Origin: Streptomyces venezuelae ATCC 10712
Lineage (GTDB): Bacteria; Actinomycetota; Actinomycetes; Streptomycetales; Streptomycetaceae
Assembly: GCF_008639165.1 (NCBI RefSeq)
Contig: NZ_CP029197.1
Location: 3,534,001 to 3,598,000 of the forward strand
DNA length: 64,000 bases
Direction: 5' to 3'
The notes below the pieces were generated by a model. That model saw nothing but the letters and a program-made list of their open reading frames with translations. It ran no database searches and was not told where the DNA came from. The first letter of the stretch is position 1, and the number at the start of each line of letters is the position of its first letter. Of this stretch, positions 1 through 10,446 are shown one piece after another. Position numbers and translations under genes: made by a program.

Positions 1-356
1 TCGTAGCGATCTCTGGGGAAGTTCAGCCCTTGACGACCTCGGCCCGCTCCTTCGAAATCGGACATACCGACACAAGAGAACCGGTTTATCCGCATGTCCG
101 GGAGTGCCGGAACCGCGTAAAACACCATCTGGCGTCCGGTTCGGGACCCGTCGGGACCAAAGTCCCGGAGGTTCACTCCTGAACGTCCCGAATCGACACC
201 AAAGGGCGCCACTATTCCGGTTAGTACCCCTCGAAACCCCTGTGCGCCTTGTCACCAGGCCCCGCCCGCCAATGGGACCTGGGTCACGCAACCGAACCGC
301 CTTGAAGGCCGTCCCGCACTACGCTGACCGCTACGCGGAACCACGGGGGGACACAC
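1..356. other. Non-coding left edge upstream of the NACHT gene
   Basis: I see no convincing gene here. Reading frames through it lack a ribosome site and are the extension of a shadow frame of the next gene. Several short GGGAC/GTCCC elements between about 137 and 220 could fold, but no clean hairpin or known RNA family is evident. It presumably holds the promoter of the NACHT gene and possibly that of a gene to the left of the window. Confidence 0.4.
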
Positions 357-3300
357 ATGGAACCGGCACTCATCGGCGCGCGCCTGACCTCGGCGGCGAT
401 CGGGCCACTCCTGAAGAAACTGCTGGTCAGCGAGGGTCCGGGGGCGGGTCTCACGGGCGGCGAGGGAAAGATCCGGCTGTCCTCCCTCGTCTCCTTCCGC
501 GGCGAGAAGCGCACCCTCACCGAGAAGGACGTCCGCAAGCTCGCGGCGACGCTGGTCGAACGCTCCCTGGCCGGCGCCGGCGGGCGGCCGTTCCCCGCCG
601 ACGAGACCGAGGCCGTCACCGAGACCCTCGCGAAGACCCTCCTCTCCCTCGGCGACCTCGACATGGACGACGTCCAGGCCGTCCGCCTCGGCCACACCGC
701 CCTCGCCCGCCGCCTCCGCGCGGCCGCCCCGGCCCCGGACGGCCTCTCCACCGACTCCGTCCGCTACCTGGAGTCGATGACCGAGTGGGCCTGCCTCCAC
801 ATCCTGGAGTTCTTCACCGGGCGCTCCACGTTCGTCGCCCGCAGCCTCGTCGAGCAGACCCGCGGCCAGAACGAGCTCATCGCGAAGACGGACGAGCTGA
901 TCCGCCGCACACCACGGCAGGACACCCGCGACGCGGAGTTCGAGGACCGCTACCTCGCCCACCTGGCGAGGAAGCACGGCCGCCTCACGATCTACGGCAT
1001 CGACCTGCACCACTCACCGGAGGACTGGCCGCTGGACCTGGCCTACCTGTCGCTCGAAGCGACGGGCAAGGAGACCACCGGGGCCTCCGGCGCCCGCCCC
1101 CGGACCCGGGACGGCGAGCCCGCCGCCGGTCACGGGCAGCTCCACAGCGTCCCCGCCGACCGGGCGCTCGCCCGGCACCCCCGCATCCTGCTGCGCGGGG
1201 TCGCCGGCTCCGGCAAGACGACCCTGGTCCAGTGGCTTGCGGTCACCGCGGCCGAGGCGTCCGACGGAACGGTCCCCTTCGTCCTGCCCCTGCGCACCCT
1301 GACCCGCCACGGCGAACGGCTGCCCCCCGTCGACCGCCTCCTCTCCGCCGTCGGCTGCCCCCTCACCCCGCCCGAGGGCTGGGCCGACCGCGTCCTCACC
1401 GCCGGCCGGGGCATCGTCCTCATCGACGGCATCGACGAGGTCCCCGAACGGGAGCGCGAACGGACCCGCCGCTGGCTGCGCGACCTGATCAGCGCCTACG
1501 ACGGCGGCAACCGCTGGCTCGTCACCTCCCGCCCCTCGGCGGTCGGCGACGACTGGCTGGCGACCGACCGCTTCACCGAACTCACCCTCTCCGCGATGTC
1601 CCGCTCCGAGGTCACCACCTTCGTCCGCCGCTGGCACGCCGCCGGAGGACCGGCCGCCGCGCCGTACGAGCAGCAGCTCGTCGACGCCCTCCGGACCACC
1701 CCCGAACTCGCCCGGCTCGCCACCAACCCCCTCATGTGCGGCCTCATCTGCGCCCTCCACCACGACCGGCGCGGCTTCCTGCCCCGCGGACGCAAGGCCC
1801 TGTACGACGCCGCCCTGGCCATGCTCCTCACCCGCCGCGACCGCGAGCGGGACATGGCGGCCCCCTACGGGGTGGCACTCGGCGAGGCGCCCCAGATCCA
1901 GCTCATCCAGCGCCTCGCCTACTGGCTCACCCTCAACGGGCGCACCCAGATGGACCGCGAGCACGCGCGGTCCATCGTCACGGAGGCCGTCCCCGCCGTC
2001 CCCGAGGCCGCCGCCCACGGCGACCCGGACAGCGTGTTCACCCACCTCCTGCACCGCAGCGGACTGCTCCGCGAGCCGACGCCCGACACCGTCGACTTCG
2101 TCCACCGCACCTTCCAGGACTACCTCGCGGCCAAGCACCTGGTGGACCGCTGGGACATCGGCGTCCTGATCGACCACGCGGCGGACGACCAGTGGGAGGA
2201 CGTCGTCCGGATGGCGGTGGCCCACTCCCGGCCCCGCGAGTGCGCGGAGATCTTCCGCGAACTGCTGTCCGCCGCCGACGCCGCGGCGGAACCCCGCACC
2301 CGCCTCCGGCTGCTCGTGGTGGCGGCGACGGCCCTCGACCACGCGACGGAGGTGGCACCGGAGGTGCGGGAGGAGATCCTCGCCCGTACCGCCGAGGTGA
2401 TCCCGCCCCGCACCCCGGAGGAGGCCCGGGAACTGGCCCTCGTCGGCCCCACGGTGCTCGGGCTCCTCGCCCCGCCCGAGGCGCTCTCCGACGAGCAGGC
2501 CCTCATGTCCGTGATCACGGCCACCGCGGTCACCCACGACGCGTCGATCCCCTACCTGGTCCGCTTCGCCGAACACCCCCTGCTGAACGTCCGCTCCCAG
2601 CTCATCTGGGCCTGGCCCCGCTTCGACACCCGGGCGTACGCCGAGCAGGTCGTCGCCCGGCTCGACCCCACCGAACTGAACTACACGGTGCGGGAGGACC
2701 ACCACGCGGCCGAGCTGGAGCGGCTCGGGCTGCGGCCCGCCCGGCTGGACATCGGCGCGGGGGTCTCGCCCGACGTGGCCGCCTCGCTCATCGCCCGGTG
2801 CGACCCCACCCTTCTGGTGCTGCGCAGGGCCGAGCCCTCGCTCGACCTGAGCGTGCTCAGCACGCTGAGCCGGCTCGAAAGCCTTGAGCTCGACCTGCCC
2901 GAGCACACGACCTGGACGTCGGAGCAGCTCCCGGCGTCCGCGCCGCTGACCTCCCTCGCGCTCTCCTCGTGGCCGCAGGACGGTCTTGGCACCCTCAGCC
3001 ACCTCGGCCGGCTCACCGCGCTGAGCCTGTGGGACGCGCCCGTCCTCGGGCCCGAGCAGTGGCGTGACCTCGCCGGCCTTCCCCTGCTCAACACCCTCGC
3101 GATCGACCAGGAGGACCTGCTCTACGGATGGCCGGAGGACCTCGTCATGCCGGGGATCACCGGGCTGCGGTTCACCCACGGCGACCGGCCGCCGCTGGCC
3201 CTCCTCGTGGGCGCCTTCCCCTCCCTGGAGGAGCTGGACCTGGACTGCCACACGGAGGAGGCCGTGGACGTCTCGGTGCTGGCCGGCCTGGAGCGGCTGA

Positions 3301-3407
3301 GCTGGCTCTCCAGCGACGGCTCCCTGGCGGGGACCGAGCACCTCCCCGCCCGCGTCCAGCTCTTCGCCCAGGCCGAGGCCATCCGGCGGAGGCCGTCCGA
3401 GGCCTGA
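357..3407 (+). CDS. NACHT domain NTPase with C-terminal leucine-rich repeats (bacterial NLR-like)
   Basis: A 1016-residue STAND NTPase. Residues 1-230 form a helical N-terminal region resembling the helical domains that precede NACHT modules in actinobacteria. A Walker A motif (GVAGSGKT, about residues 281-288) and a NACHT-type Walker B (LIDGIDEV, about 355-362) follow. From about residue 820 there are degenerate leucine-rich repeats (LESLELDL, LTSLALSS, LTALSLWD, LEELDLDC). The ATG is preceded by a G-rich ribosome site at 345-350. Family knowledge: NLR-like NACHT proteins in bacteria include anti-phage proteins that sense a ligand through the C-terminus and oligomerise through the NTPase. 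No separate effector domain is recognisable, so the helical N-terminus would have to be the effector or adaptor. It sits alone beside the core gene clpC with no other defence gene in view. The NTPase assignment is sure; a role in immunity is inferred. Confidence 0.85.
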   Translation: MEPALIGARLTSAAIGPLLKKLLVSEGPGAGLTGGEGKIRLSSLVSFRGEKRTLTEKDVRKLAATLVERSLAGAGGRPFPADETEAVTETLAKTLLSLGDLDMDDVQAVRLGHTALARRLRAAAPAPDGLSTDSVRYLESMTEWACLHILEFFTGRSTFVARSLVEQTRGQNELIAKTDELIRRTPRQDTRDAEFEDRYLAHLARKHGRLTIYGIDLHHSPEDWPLDLAYLSLEATGKETTGASGARPRTRDGEPAAGHGQLHSVPADRALARHPRILLRGVAGSGKTTLVQWLAVTAAEASDGTVPFVLPLRTLTRHGERLPPVDRLLSAVGCPLTPPEGWADRVLTAGRGIVLIDGIDEVPERERERTRRWLRDLISAYDGGNRWLVTSRPSAVGDDWLATDRFTELTLSAMSRSEVTTFVRRWHAAGGPAAAPYEQQLVDALRTTPELARLATNPLMCGLICALHHDRRGFLPRGRKALYDAALAMLLTRRDRERDMAAPYGVALGEAPQIQLIQRLAYWLTLNGRTQMDREHARSIVTEAVPAVPEAAAHGDPDSVFTHLLHRSGLLREPTPDTVDFVHRTFQDYLAAKHLVDRWDIGVLIDHAADDQWEDVVRMAVAHSRPRECAEIFRELLSAADAAAEPRTRLRLLVVAATALDHATEVAPEVREEILARTAEVIPPRTPEEARELALVGPTVLGLLAPPEALSDEQALMSVITATAVTHDASIPYLVRFAEHPLLNVRSQLIWAWPRFDTRAYAEQVVARLDPTELNYTVREDHHAAELERLGLRPARLDIGAGVSPDVAASLIARCDPTLLVLRRAEPSLDLSVLSTLSRLESLELDLPEHTTWTSEQLPASAPLTSLALSSWPQDGLGTLSHLGRLTALSLWDAPVLGPEQWRDLAGLPLLNTLAIDQEDLLYGWPEDLVMPGITGLRFTHGDRPPLALLVGAFPSLEELDLDCHTEEAVDVSVLAGLERLSWLSSDGSLAGTEHLPARVQLFAQAEAIRRRPSEA

Positions 3408-3484
3408 GCCGTACGACACGGGCGCGGGCCGACCGGGGAGCCGTACGACACGAGTGCGGGCCGGCCGCGGAGCCGTACGACACG
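3407..3484. repeat. 32-bp tandem repeat, 2.4 copies
   Basis: The 14-mer AGCCGTACGACACG occurs at 3407, 3439 and 3471, exactly 32 bp apart, with similar intervening GC-rich sequence. The first copy overlaps the stop codon region of the NACHT gene. It lies directly ahead of the terminator shared with clpC. Confidence 0.85.
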
Positions 3485-3487
3485 GCA

Positions 3488-3531
3488 AAAGGGGCGGCCC
3501 CGGAACCATCGGGTTCCGGGGCCGCCCCTTT
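3488..3531. terminator. Bidirectional terminator between NACHT gene and clpC
   Basis: A perfect 20-bp stem (left arm 3488-3507, right arm 3512-3531) closes on the loop ATCG. The arms begin AAA and end TTT, so each strand reads as a hairpin followed by a short T run. It lies between two convergent genes and can end both transcripts. Confidence 0.9.
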
Positions 3532-3547
3532 GCTCAGGCGTGGTGCC

Positions 3548-6070
<2,523 letters not shown>

Positions 6071-6295
6071 CGTTAATCGCTCCTCAGAGCGGTCAGTCAG
6101 TTAGGGGTCGATCCCCTCCCTGTCCTTCCGCAGCTTAGTCCCGCAAGCGGGGACCGCTCATTCCAACTGCCGACATCCGTCCGGATCACCCCACCTTCCG
6201 CGAGGGGACCTGCTGCCGAACAGCCGACAAATGCTCCAACCCGATGGTGCGAGACGATGTTCCCGCAGGCCAAGTAGTTACCCGCGCCATCAGTA

Positions 6296-6309
6296 CGCCG
6301 ATGGCGAAC
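6296..6309 (-). promoter_or_regulatory. ClgR-type box (proximal to clpC)
   Basis: On the minus strand the sequence is GTTCGCCATCGGCG, an exact match to the GTTCGC-N5-GCG motif described for ClgR, the activator of clp and lon genes in Streptomyces and related actinobacteria. It lies 226 bp upstream of the clpC start and in the same orientation as the gene. Confidence 0.7.
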
Positions 6310-6401
6310 GTGAGACGCCGAAGCCCGCGAGTCGCCCCTCTCCACTAGGAATGTCTTACCCGTAAGCACTGACACTCCATGCGGCGCACCCCGGTTCCCT
6401 C

Positions 6402-6415
6402 CGCTACCAGCGAAC
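6402..6415 (-). promoter_or_regulatory. ClgR-type box (distal to clpC)
   Basis: On the minus strand the sequence is GTTCGCTGGTAGCG, a second exact GTTCGC-N5-GCG match, 106 bp upstream of the first and in the same orientation. Two exact matches in one promoter region make chance unlikely. Confidence 0.65.
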
Positions 6416-6554
6416 ACCCTTGCGCTGCCGAATGCACGCGTACGCCCCATCCCGGACACCTTGCGCGTTCGGAGCGGGACCCTGCGTCACCGCGACCGGT
6501 GCCGTGGCGGCCCGTCGGGCGTAACCAACGCGCCCTTCCGGGAGTTCCCCGGGC

Positions 6555-7145
6555 ATGGCCTTCACCGTCCCGCTCCCCCGCACCCCGCTCGACGGCGGCC
6601 TGGCGCGTTGGTACGAGCACGAGCTCGGCTGGGCCACGGTGGCGGGCCCGCCGGTGCAGCTGGTCACCGGGCTGCGGTTCGACGTCCTGGAGCTGCCCGC
6701 GGCGGCCGGCCGCGGCGTGCTGCGCAGGATGGGCCGGGCGACGGGTCCGGTGGCCCTGCTCGGAAGCCGGATGCGGCTGCTCGTGGCAGCGGGTGGCGCC
6801 GAGGAACTACCGGGCCTGCTCGACTGGCTCGAATGGGGCGGTATCTCGCTGGATCTCACGGCGCTGGGCGCCGACGGCCGGATGACCGCGCCCCTTCCCC
6901 CGGGGCGGGGCGGATCCGGCGCGCCGGGCGCCGCGGTGTGGCTGCGTGCCCCGGCACCGGGCCGCGAGGTCGAGTCCTCGCTGCCGGCGCTGCGGTCCGC
7001 ACCGTGGGGCGGTGCGGACGGCCCCTGTCTGGTGCGTCTCGTGGCCGCCGCCGCCGCGGAGTGCCACCGGGTGCGGCTGCTGAGTGCCCGGACCCGGGGT
7101 CCGGCGGCCCAGCAGCTGTCGCCTCAGCGGTTCGCGTCCTCGTAG
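6555..7145 (+). CDS. Conserved protein resembling the N-terminal domain of bifunctional DNA primase/polymerase
   Basis: A 196-residue protein. The LGW, RFDVLELP, GPVALLGSRMRLLVA and SLDLTALG segments follow the pattern of the small Streptomyces proteins annotated as bifunctional DNA primase/polymerase N-terminal domain. The full primase-polymerase family is longer, and the acidic metal-binding residues are not obvious here, so activity is doubtful. ATG start at 6555 is preceded by a G-rich site. The 3' end overlaps the end of lsr2 by 22 bp in convergent orientation, so the two transcripts can pair. Location beside lsr2 is conserved in Streptomyces as far as I recall. Function unknown. Confidence 0.7.
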   Translation: MAFTVPLPRTPLDGGLARWYEHELGWATVAGPPVQLVTGLRFDVLELPAAAGRGVLRRMGRATGPVALLGSRMRLLVAAGGAEELPGLLDWLEWGGISLDLTALGADGRMTAPLPPGRGGSGAPGAAVWLRAPAPGREVESSLPALRSAPWGGADGPCLVRLVAAAAAECHRVRLLSARTRGPAAQQLSPQRFASS

Positions 7146-7459
7146 GCGGCCTTGATGTCGGCCGGGACGCGGCCGCGGTCGTTCACGTTGTAGCCGTTGT
7201 CCTTGGCCCACGCGCGGATCTTCGCGGTGTCCGGGCTGCCCGCCGCCACGGCGCGGCCCTTGCCGCGACCGCCGGTGGTGCGACCGCCGGTGCGGCGACC
7301 GCTCTTGGTGTACGGCTCGAGCAGGCCACGGAGCTTTTCCGCGTTGGCGGTGGTGAGGTCGATCTCGTAGGTCTTGCCGTCCAGCGCGAACGTCACGGTC
7401 TCGTCCGCCTCGACGCCGTCGAGGTCGTCGACAAGAAGGACCTGAACCTTCTGTGCCAC
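7124..7459 (-). CDS. lsr2: Nucleoid-associated protein Lsr2
   Basis: A 111-residue xenogeneic silencer that bridges AT-rich DNA. The N-terminal dimerisation domain (AQKVQVLLVDDLDG... to about residue 55) is followed by a basic, Gly/Arg-rich linker and the C-terminal DNA-binding domain. The AT-hook-like loop normally RGR appears as DRGRVPADI near the C-terminus. I place the start at GTG 7459, because AAAGGAAA directly upstream is a ribosome site; an upstream ATG at 7474 would put that site inside the gene. The upstream region (about 7460-7570) is markedly richer in A/T than the surroundings, which would suit autoregulation. Family assignment is firm. Confidence 0.95.
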   Translation of the reverse strand: MAQKVQVLLVDDLDGVEADETVTFALDGKTYEIDLTTANAEKLRGLLEPYTKSGRRTGGRTTGGRGKGRAVAAGSPDTAKIRAWAKDNGYNVNDRGRVPADIKAAYEDANR

Positions 7460-7625
7460 CGGATTTCCTTTCATCGAAAATGCAGTACGCGGAAAGGAAA
7501 CCGCTTTTCCCGGAAAAACACAAACCCCTGGCAGAGGTTCAGAACCCCGACAACGCGGGAAACGTGCGCGATTCGGACATAGGGTTCCGTGCGGGGTTCC
7601 GTCCGGCGTTCAGCGGGGTTCCGCG

Positions 7626-8171
7626 TCACAGGTGCAGAAGCATCCGGCTGTTGCCCAAGGTGTTCGGCTTCACTCGTTCGAGACCGAGGAACTCGGCGAC
7701 TCCCTCGTCATAGGAACGCAGGAGCTCGCTGTAGACATCTCCGTCGACCGGGGTCTCGCCGATCTCGACGAAGCCGTGCTTCGCGAAGAAGTCGACTTCG
7801 AAGGTCAGGCAGAATACCCGCCGCACCCCCAGCCATCGGGCGGTGTGCAACAACTTGTCGAGCACCTGATGTCCGACGCCGGCGCCCTTGAAGTCGGGAT
7901 CGACGGCGAGAGTGCGGACTTCCGCGAGGTCTTCCCACATGACGTGGAGAGCGCCGCAGCCGACGACCGTGGCGTCCTCGTCGCGTTCCGCCACCCAGAA
8001 CTCCTGGATGGACTCGTAAAGGGTGACGGTCGCCTTGTCGAGCAGGATGCCGCGCCGGACGAAGGGGTCGACGAGACGGCGGACCGCGGCGACATCTCCG
8101 GTGCGGGCCCTGCGTACGGTGACGGCTTTGGCGAAGTCCGCGGAAGCGGCGGGGGAAGCAGACGGCGACAT
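7626..8171 (-). CDS. argA: Amino-acid N-acetyltransferase (short GNAT-type N-acetylglutamate synthase)
   Basis: A 181-residue GNAT protein. The segments VRRARTGDVAAVRRLVDPF, ALHVMWEDLAEVRTLAVDP and GVGHQVLDKLL are the acetyl-CoA binding core. Overall it matches the short ArgA type characterised in M. tuberculosis (Rv2747), which acetylates glutamate or glutamine as the first step of arginine synthesis. It lacks the kinase-like domain of classical ArgA. It lies 29 bp downstream of the BlaI-family gene on the same strand and may be co-transcribed. The ATG start precedes MSPSASPAASADFAKAVTVR; the first 15 residues are probably disordered. Confidence 0.85.
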   Translation of the reverse strand: MSPSASPAASADFAKAVTVRRARTGDVAAVRRLVDPFVRRGILLDKATVTLYESIQEFWVAERDEDATVVGCGALHVMWEDLAEVRTLAVDPDFKGAGVGHQVLDKLLHTARWLGVRRVFCLTFEVDFFAKHGFVEIGETPVDGDVYSELLRSYDEGVAEFLGLERVKPNTLGNSRMLLHL

Positions 8172-8200
8172 GGGGGGACGCTATCGCCCCCGCGGCCCGC

Positions 8201-8620
8201 TTATCGCTCCTGGGCCCCGGTTCCTTCGGCGCCCTCCTCGGGCGGCGCGGGAAGCGGGTTGTCGCGCTGGACGATACGGATGGCGTCGTTCAGGGCTTCG
8301 CGCTGGTCCTGCGACATCATGCCGAAGAAGGCGACGAGCGCGGCGGCAGGGTTGTCGCTCTGGGCCCATGCCTCGTTCATCAGCGCGGCCGCGTATGCGG
8401 CGCGGGTGGAGACCGCCGTATATCGATAGGCGCGGCCTTCGACTTCTCTGCGGACCCAGCCCTTCTGGTGGAGATTGTCCATGACGGTCATGACGGTGGT
8501 GTAGGCGATGGACCGTTCCTGCTGAAGGTCCTCCAGAACTTCCCGGACGGTCACCGGACGGTTCCATTGCCAGACGCGCGTCATGACGGCGTCTTCGAGC
8601 TCTCCCAAAGGACGGGGCAC
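8201..8620 (-). CDS. BlaI/MecI/CopY family transcriptional repressor
   Basis: A 139-residue winged-helix protein. The N-terminal half (LGELEDAVMTRVWQWNRPV, then TVREVLEDL...AYTTVMTVMDNLHQKGWVRR) is the BlaI DNA-binding domain; the C-terminal half is a dimerisation helix bundle. It starts at GTG 8620. No BlaR1-type M56 peptidase gene is adjacent, so the inducing signal is not evident. The dyad CACTTTAGTG at 8626-8635, just ahead of the start, could be its own operator. The tail after residue 115 is Pro/Glu-rich. Targets unknown. Confidence 0.9.
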   Translation of the reverse strand: MPRPLGELEDAVMTRVWQWNRPVTVREVLEDLQQERSIAYTTVMTVMDNLHQKGWVRREVEGRAYRYTAVSTRAAYAAALMNEAWAQSDNPAAALVAFFGMMSQDQREALNDAIRIVQRDNPLPAPPEEGAEGTGAQER

Positions 8621-8681
8621 AACGCCACTTTAGTGCGCAAACCGCACAGAAGAGGTCATTGACGGAAAGAAACGCAACGAA

Positions 8682-8715
8682 AAGGACGCACGACCTCGAA
8701 AGGCCGTACGTCCTT
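8682..8715 (-). terminator. Hairpin terminator after the small membrane protein gene
   Basis: Arms 8682-8692 (AAGGACGCACG) and 8705-8715 (CGTACGTCCTT) pair with one mismatch over a 12-nt loop. It lies 22 bp beyond the stop codon of the 59-residue gene and before the BlaI-family gene. Confidence 0.65.
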
Positions 8716-8737
8716 GGTGCCGCCGGCGTCCGGCGGC

Positions 8738-8917
8738 TCAGCCGGCGGTGGCGCCGTCCGCCTGGCGGGCGGCCTCGGCGCGGGCGAGCGCGGCGTCCAC
8801 GGCCGCGTCCTCCTTGGCCTTGTTCGAACCGCCCTGGCTCTTCACGATCACGGTGACGAGGGCGATGAAGAAGGCCGCCATCACGATGGGGGGCAGGAGC
8901 GCGGATACGTAGTCCAT
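8738..8917 (-). CDS. Small single-pass membrane protein, 59 residues
   Basis: The translation begins MDYVSALLPPIVMAAFFIALVT and ends RQADGATAG. One transmembrane helix spans about residues 6-25; the rest is a charged, Ala-rich helix (SNKAKEDAAVDAALARAEAARQ) that is probably cytosolic. It starts 14 nt downstream of the 200-residue gene and reads on the same strand, so the two are likely one operon ending at the hairpin at 8682-8715. The codon usage is typical of the genome. I recognise it as a conserved type of small Streptomyces membrane protein but know no function. Confidence 0.75.
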   Translation of the reverse strand: MDYVSALLPPIVMAAFFIALVTVIVKSQGGSNKAKEDAAVDAALARAEAARQADGATAG

Positions 8918-8931
8918 GCCGACCAGAGTAG

Positions 8932-9534
8932 CTATCCGGCGACCCGCTCCTCGGGCGGGGGCGGGGGTACCGGCCTTCGGCGCGGCGGGAAGACCTCGGA
9001 CGGCTTGGGCACCGGGCGCTCCGCCGGGGCGGGCGGCTCGGGCTTGGGCTCGTCGGCCGCCGTACGCCCGCCGGGCAGGGCGAGCAGCCGGACCCGCGGG
9101 CCGATGGGCGCGGAGGTGGCGGTGGCCTGCGAGACCCGGGCCAGGCGCGCGCGTACGGAGCGCTCGGCGAGGACCTGGCAGCGGGCGAGGACCGCGGCGG
9201 CCGCGGGGTTGTGGCGCAGGGCGCGCAGGGCGGCGAGGTCGTCGGCCGCGGGGTCGTACCCGGTGGCGAGCGCCTCCTGGAGGAGCTCCAGGTAGCCGCT
9301 GAGCGACCCGGGGAGCGCCTCGCGGTAGCGGGCCAGGTCGTCGAGGAGGAAGGCGCGCAGCCGGCCGGCCTCGCGCACGGCCTCGTCCACGGATGCGGCC
9401 AGACTCAGCGCGTCCTGGACGTCCTCGTCCTGGAGGGTGGCGGGGTGGAGGGCGATGGCGAGGGCACGGCGGAGCACACGCAGCTCGTCCGCGCTGAACG
9501 CCATGCCGCCGCGGGATCCGTATGGCGTGGGCAT
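8932..9534 (-). CDS. Conserved hypothetical protein, helical with Pro-rich tail
   Basis: A 200-residue protein with no membrane segment or signal peptide. Residues 10-145 are predicted helical and rich in Leu/Ala/Arg (FSADELRVLRRALAIAL, LARYREALPGSLSGYLELL); residues 150-200 are Pro-rich and disordered (PKPEPPAPAERPVPKP). It is the first gene of a likely pair with the 59-residue membrane protein downstream. An ATG 30 nt further in (MAFSADEL) is an alternative start. No catalytic motif is visible and I do not recognise the function. Confidence 0.7.
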   Translation of the reverse strand: MPTPYGSRGGMAFSADELRVLRRALAIALHPATLQDEDVQDALSLAASVDEAVREAGRLRAFLLDDLARYREALPGSLSGYLELLQEALATGYDPAADDLAALRALRHNPAAAAVLARCQVLAERSVRARLARVSQATATSAPIGPRVRLLALPGGRTAADEPKPEPPAPAERPVPKPSEVFPPRRRPVPPPPPEERVAG

Positions 9535-9599
9535 GGGCCGACGATACGCGCTAATCGGACAATTTCCTCTTAGCGATCATTCCGGCGCGTCGGTGCGGC

Positions 9600-9634
9600 C
9601 CGGGCCCGCCGGGCCCGGTGCCCCGCGCGGCACC
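9600..9634 (-). terminator. Candidate terminator of the pan/nad/coaX operon
   Basis: Two GC-rich hairpins overlap just beyond coaX. Arms 9600-9607 and 9611-9618 (CCGGGCCC / GGGCCCGG) pair over 3 nt, and arms 9617-9622 and 9629-9634 (GGTGCC / GGCACC) form an alternative. There is no T run, as is usual in Streptomyces. Confidence 0.5.
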
Positions 9635-9639
9635 GCCCC

Positions 9640-10446
9640 TCACATGCGCGAGACGTTCCGCTCGTACACCAGGCGCAGGCCGATCAGGGTCAGCCAGGGC
9701 TCGTGCTCGTCGATCTCCTTGGAGTCCGCGAGCACCATCGGCGCCAGGCCGCCCGTCGCGATCACCGTCACGTCCGACGGATCGCCGCTGGCACCGACCA
9801 GCTCCCGCTTCATCCGGGAGACCACGCCGTCGACCTGGCCCGCGTAGCCGTAGACGATGCCGGACTGCATCGCCTCGACCGTGTTCTTGCCGATCACGCT
9901 CCGCGGCCGGGCCAGCTCGATCTTGCGGAGCATCGCGCCCTTGACCCCGAGGGCTTCGACCGAGATCTCGATGCCCGGCGCGATCGCCCCGCCCGCGTAC
10001 TCCCCGCGCGCGGTGATCGCGTCGTACGTCGTCGCCGTACCGAAGTCGACGACGATCGCCGGGCCGCCGTAGAGCTCGACGGCGGCGACCGCGTTGATCA
10101 CGCGGTCCGCGCCGACCTCCTTGGGGTTGTCCGTGAGGACCGGGACGCCCGTCTTGACGCCCGGCTCCACCAGGACCGCCGGAACGTCCCCGTAGTAGCG
10201 CCGCGTCACCTCGCGCAGCTCGTGCAGCACCGAGGGGACCGTCGCGCAGATGGCGATCCCCTCGATGCCGTCGCTCAGCTCGACGCCGAGCAGCGGGTGC
10301 ATGCCCATGAGGCCCTGGAGCAGGACCGCCATCTCGTCGGCGGTGCGGCTCGGATCGGTGGAGATCCGCCAGTGCTCGACGATCTCGTCACCGTCGAAGA
10401 GACCGAGGACCGTGTGCGTGTTGCCGACGTCGATGGTGAGCAGCAT
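9640..10446 (-). CDS. coaX: Type III pantothenate kinase
   Basis: A 268-residue ASKHA-fold kinase that phosphorylates pantothenate, the first step of CoA synthesis. The phosphate-1 motif DVGNTHTVLGLF opens the protein, DRVINAVAA and VVDFGTATTYDAI follow, and GGAIAPGIEIS completes the type III signature. It is the last gene of the cofactor operon. Its ATG (10446-10444) shares one base with the nadC stop codon, so translation is coupled. Length and motifs are normal for the family. Confidence 0.96.
   Translation of the reverse strand: MLLTIDVGNTHTVLGLFDGDEIVEHWRISTDPSRTADEMAVLLQGLMGMHPLLGVELSDGIEGIAICATVPSVLHELREVTRRYYGDVPAVLVEPGVKTGVPVLTDNPKEVGADRVINAVAAVELYGGPAIVVDFGTATTYDAITARGEYAGGAIAPGIEISVEALGVKGAMLRKIELARPRSVIGKNTVEAMQSGIVYGYAGQVDGVVSRMKRELVGASGDPSDVTVIATGGLAPMVLADSKEIDEHEPWLTLIGLRLVYERNVSRM

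Larger units (their letters stand above)
6071..6554. promoter_or_regulatory. Divergent control region of clpC, 484 bp
   Basis: Long gene-free stretch between clpC (minus strand) and a plus-strand gene. It holds two ClgR-type boxes described separately and a small dyad CTTAC-CC-GTAAG at 6355-6366. Its length fits a long clpC leader and two promoters. No small gene or known RNA is evident; the short open frames here lack ribosome sites and family motifs. Confidence 0.6.

Noticed and set aside
104..2887. Long plus-strand open frame overlapping the NACHT gene in another frame
   Set aside because: Its product is a low-complexity Arg/Pro run typical of a shadow frame in high-GC DNA, and the NACHT frame shows clear NTPase motifs.
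7460..7474. Upstream ATG for lsr2
   Set aside because: It would place the AAAGGAAA ribosome site inside the coding region; GTG 7459 gives the standard Lsr2 start AQKVQVLL.
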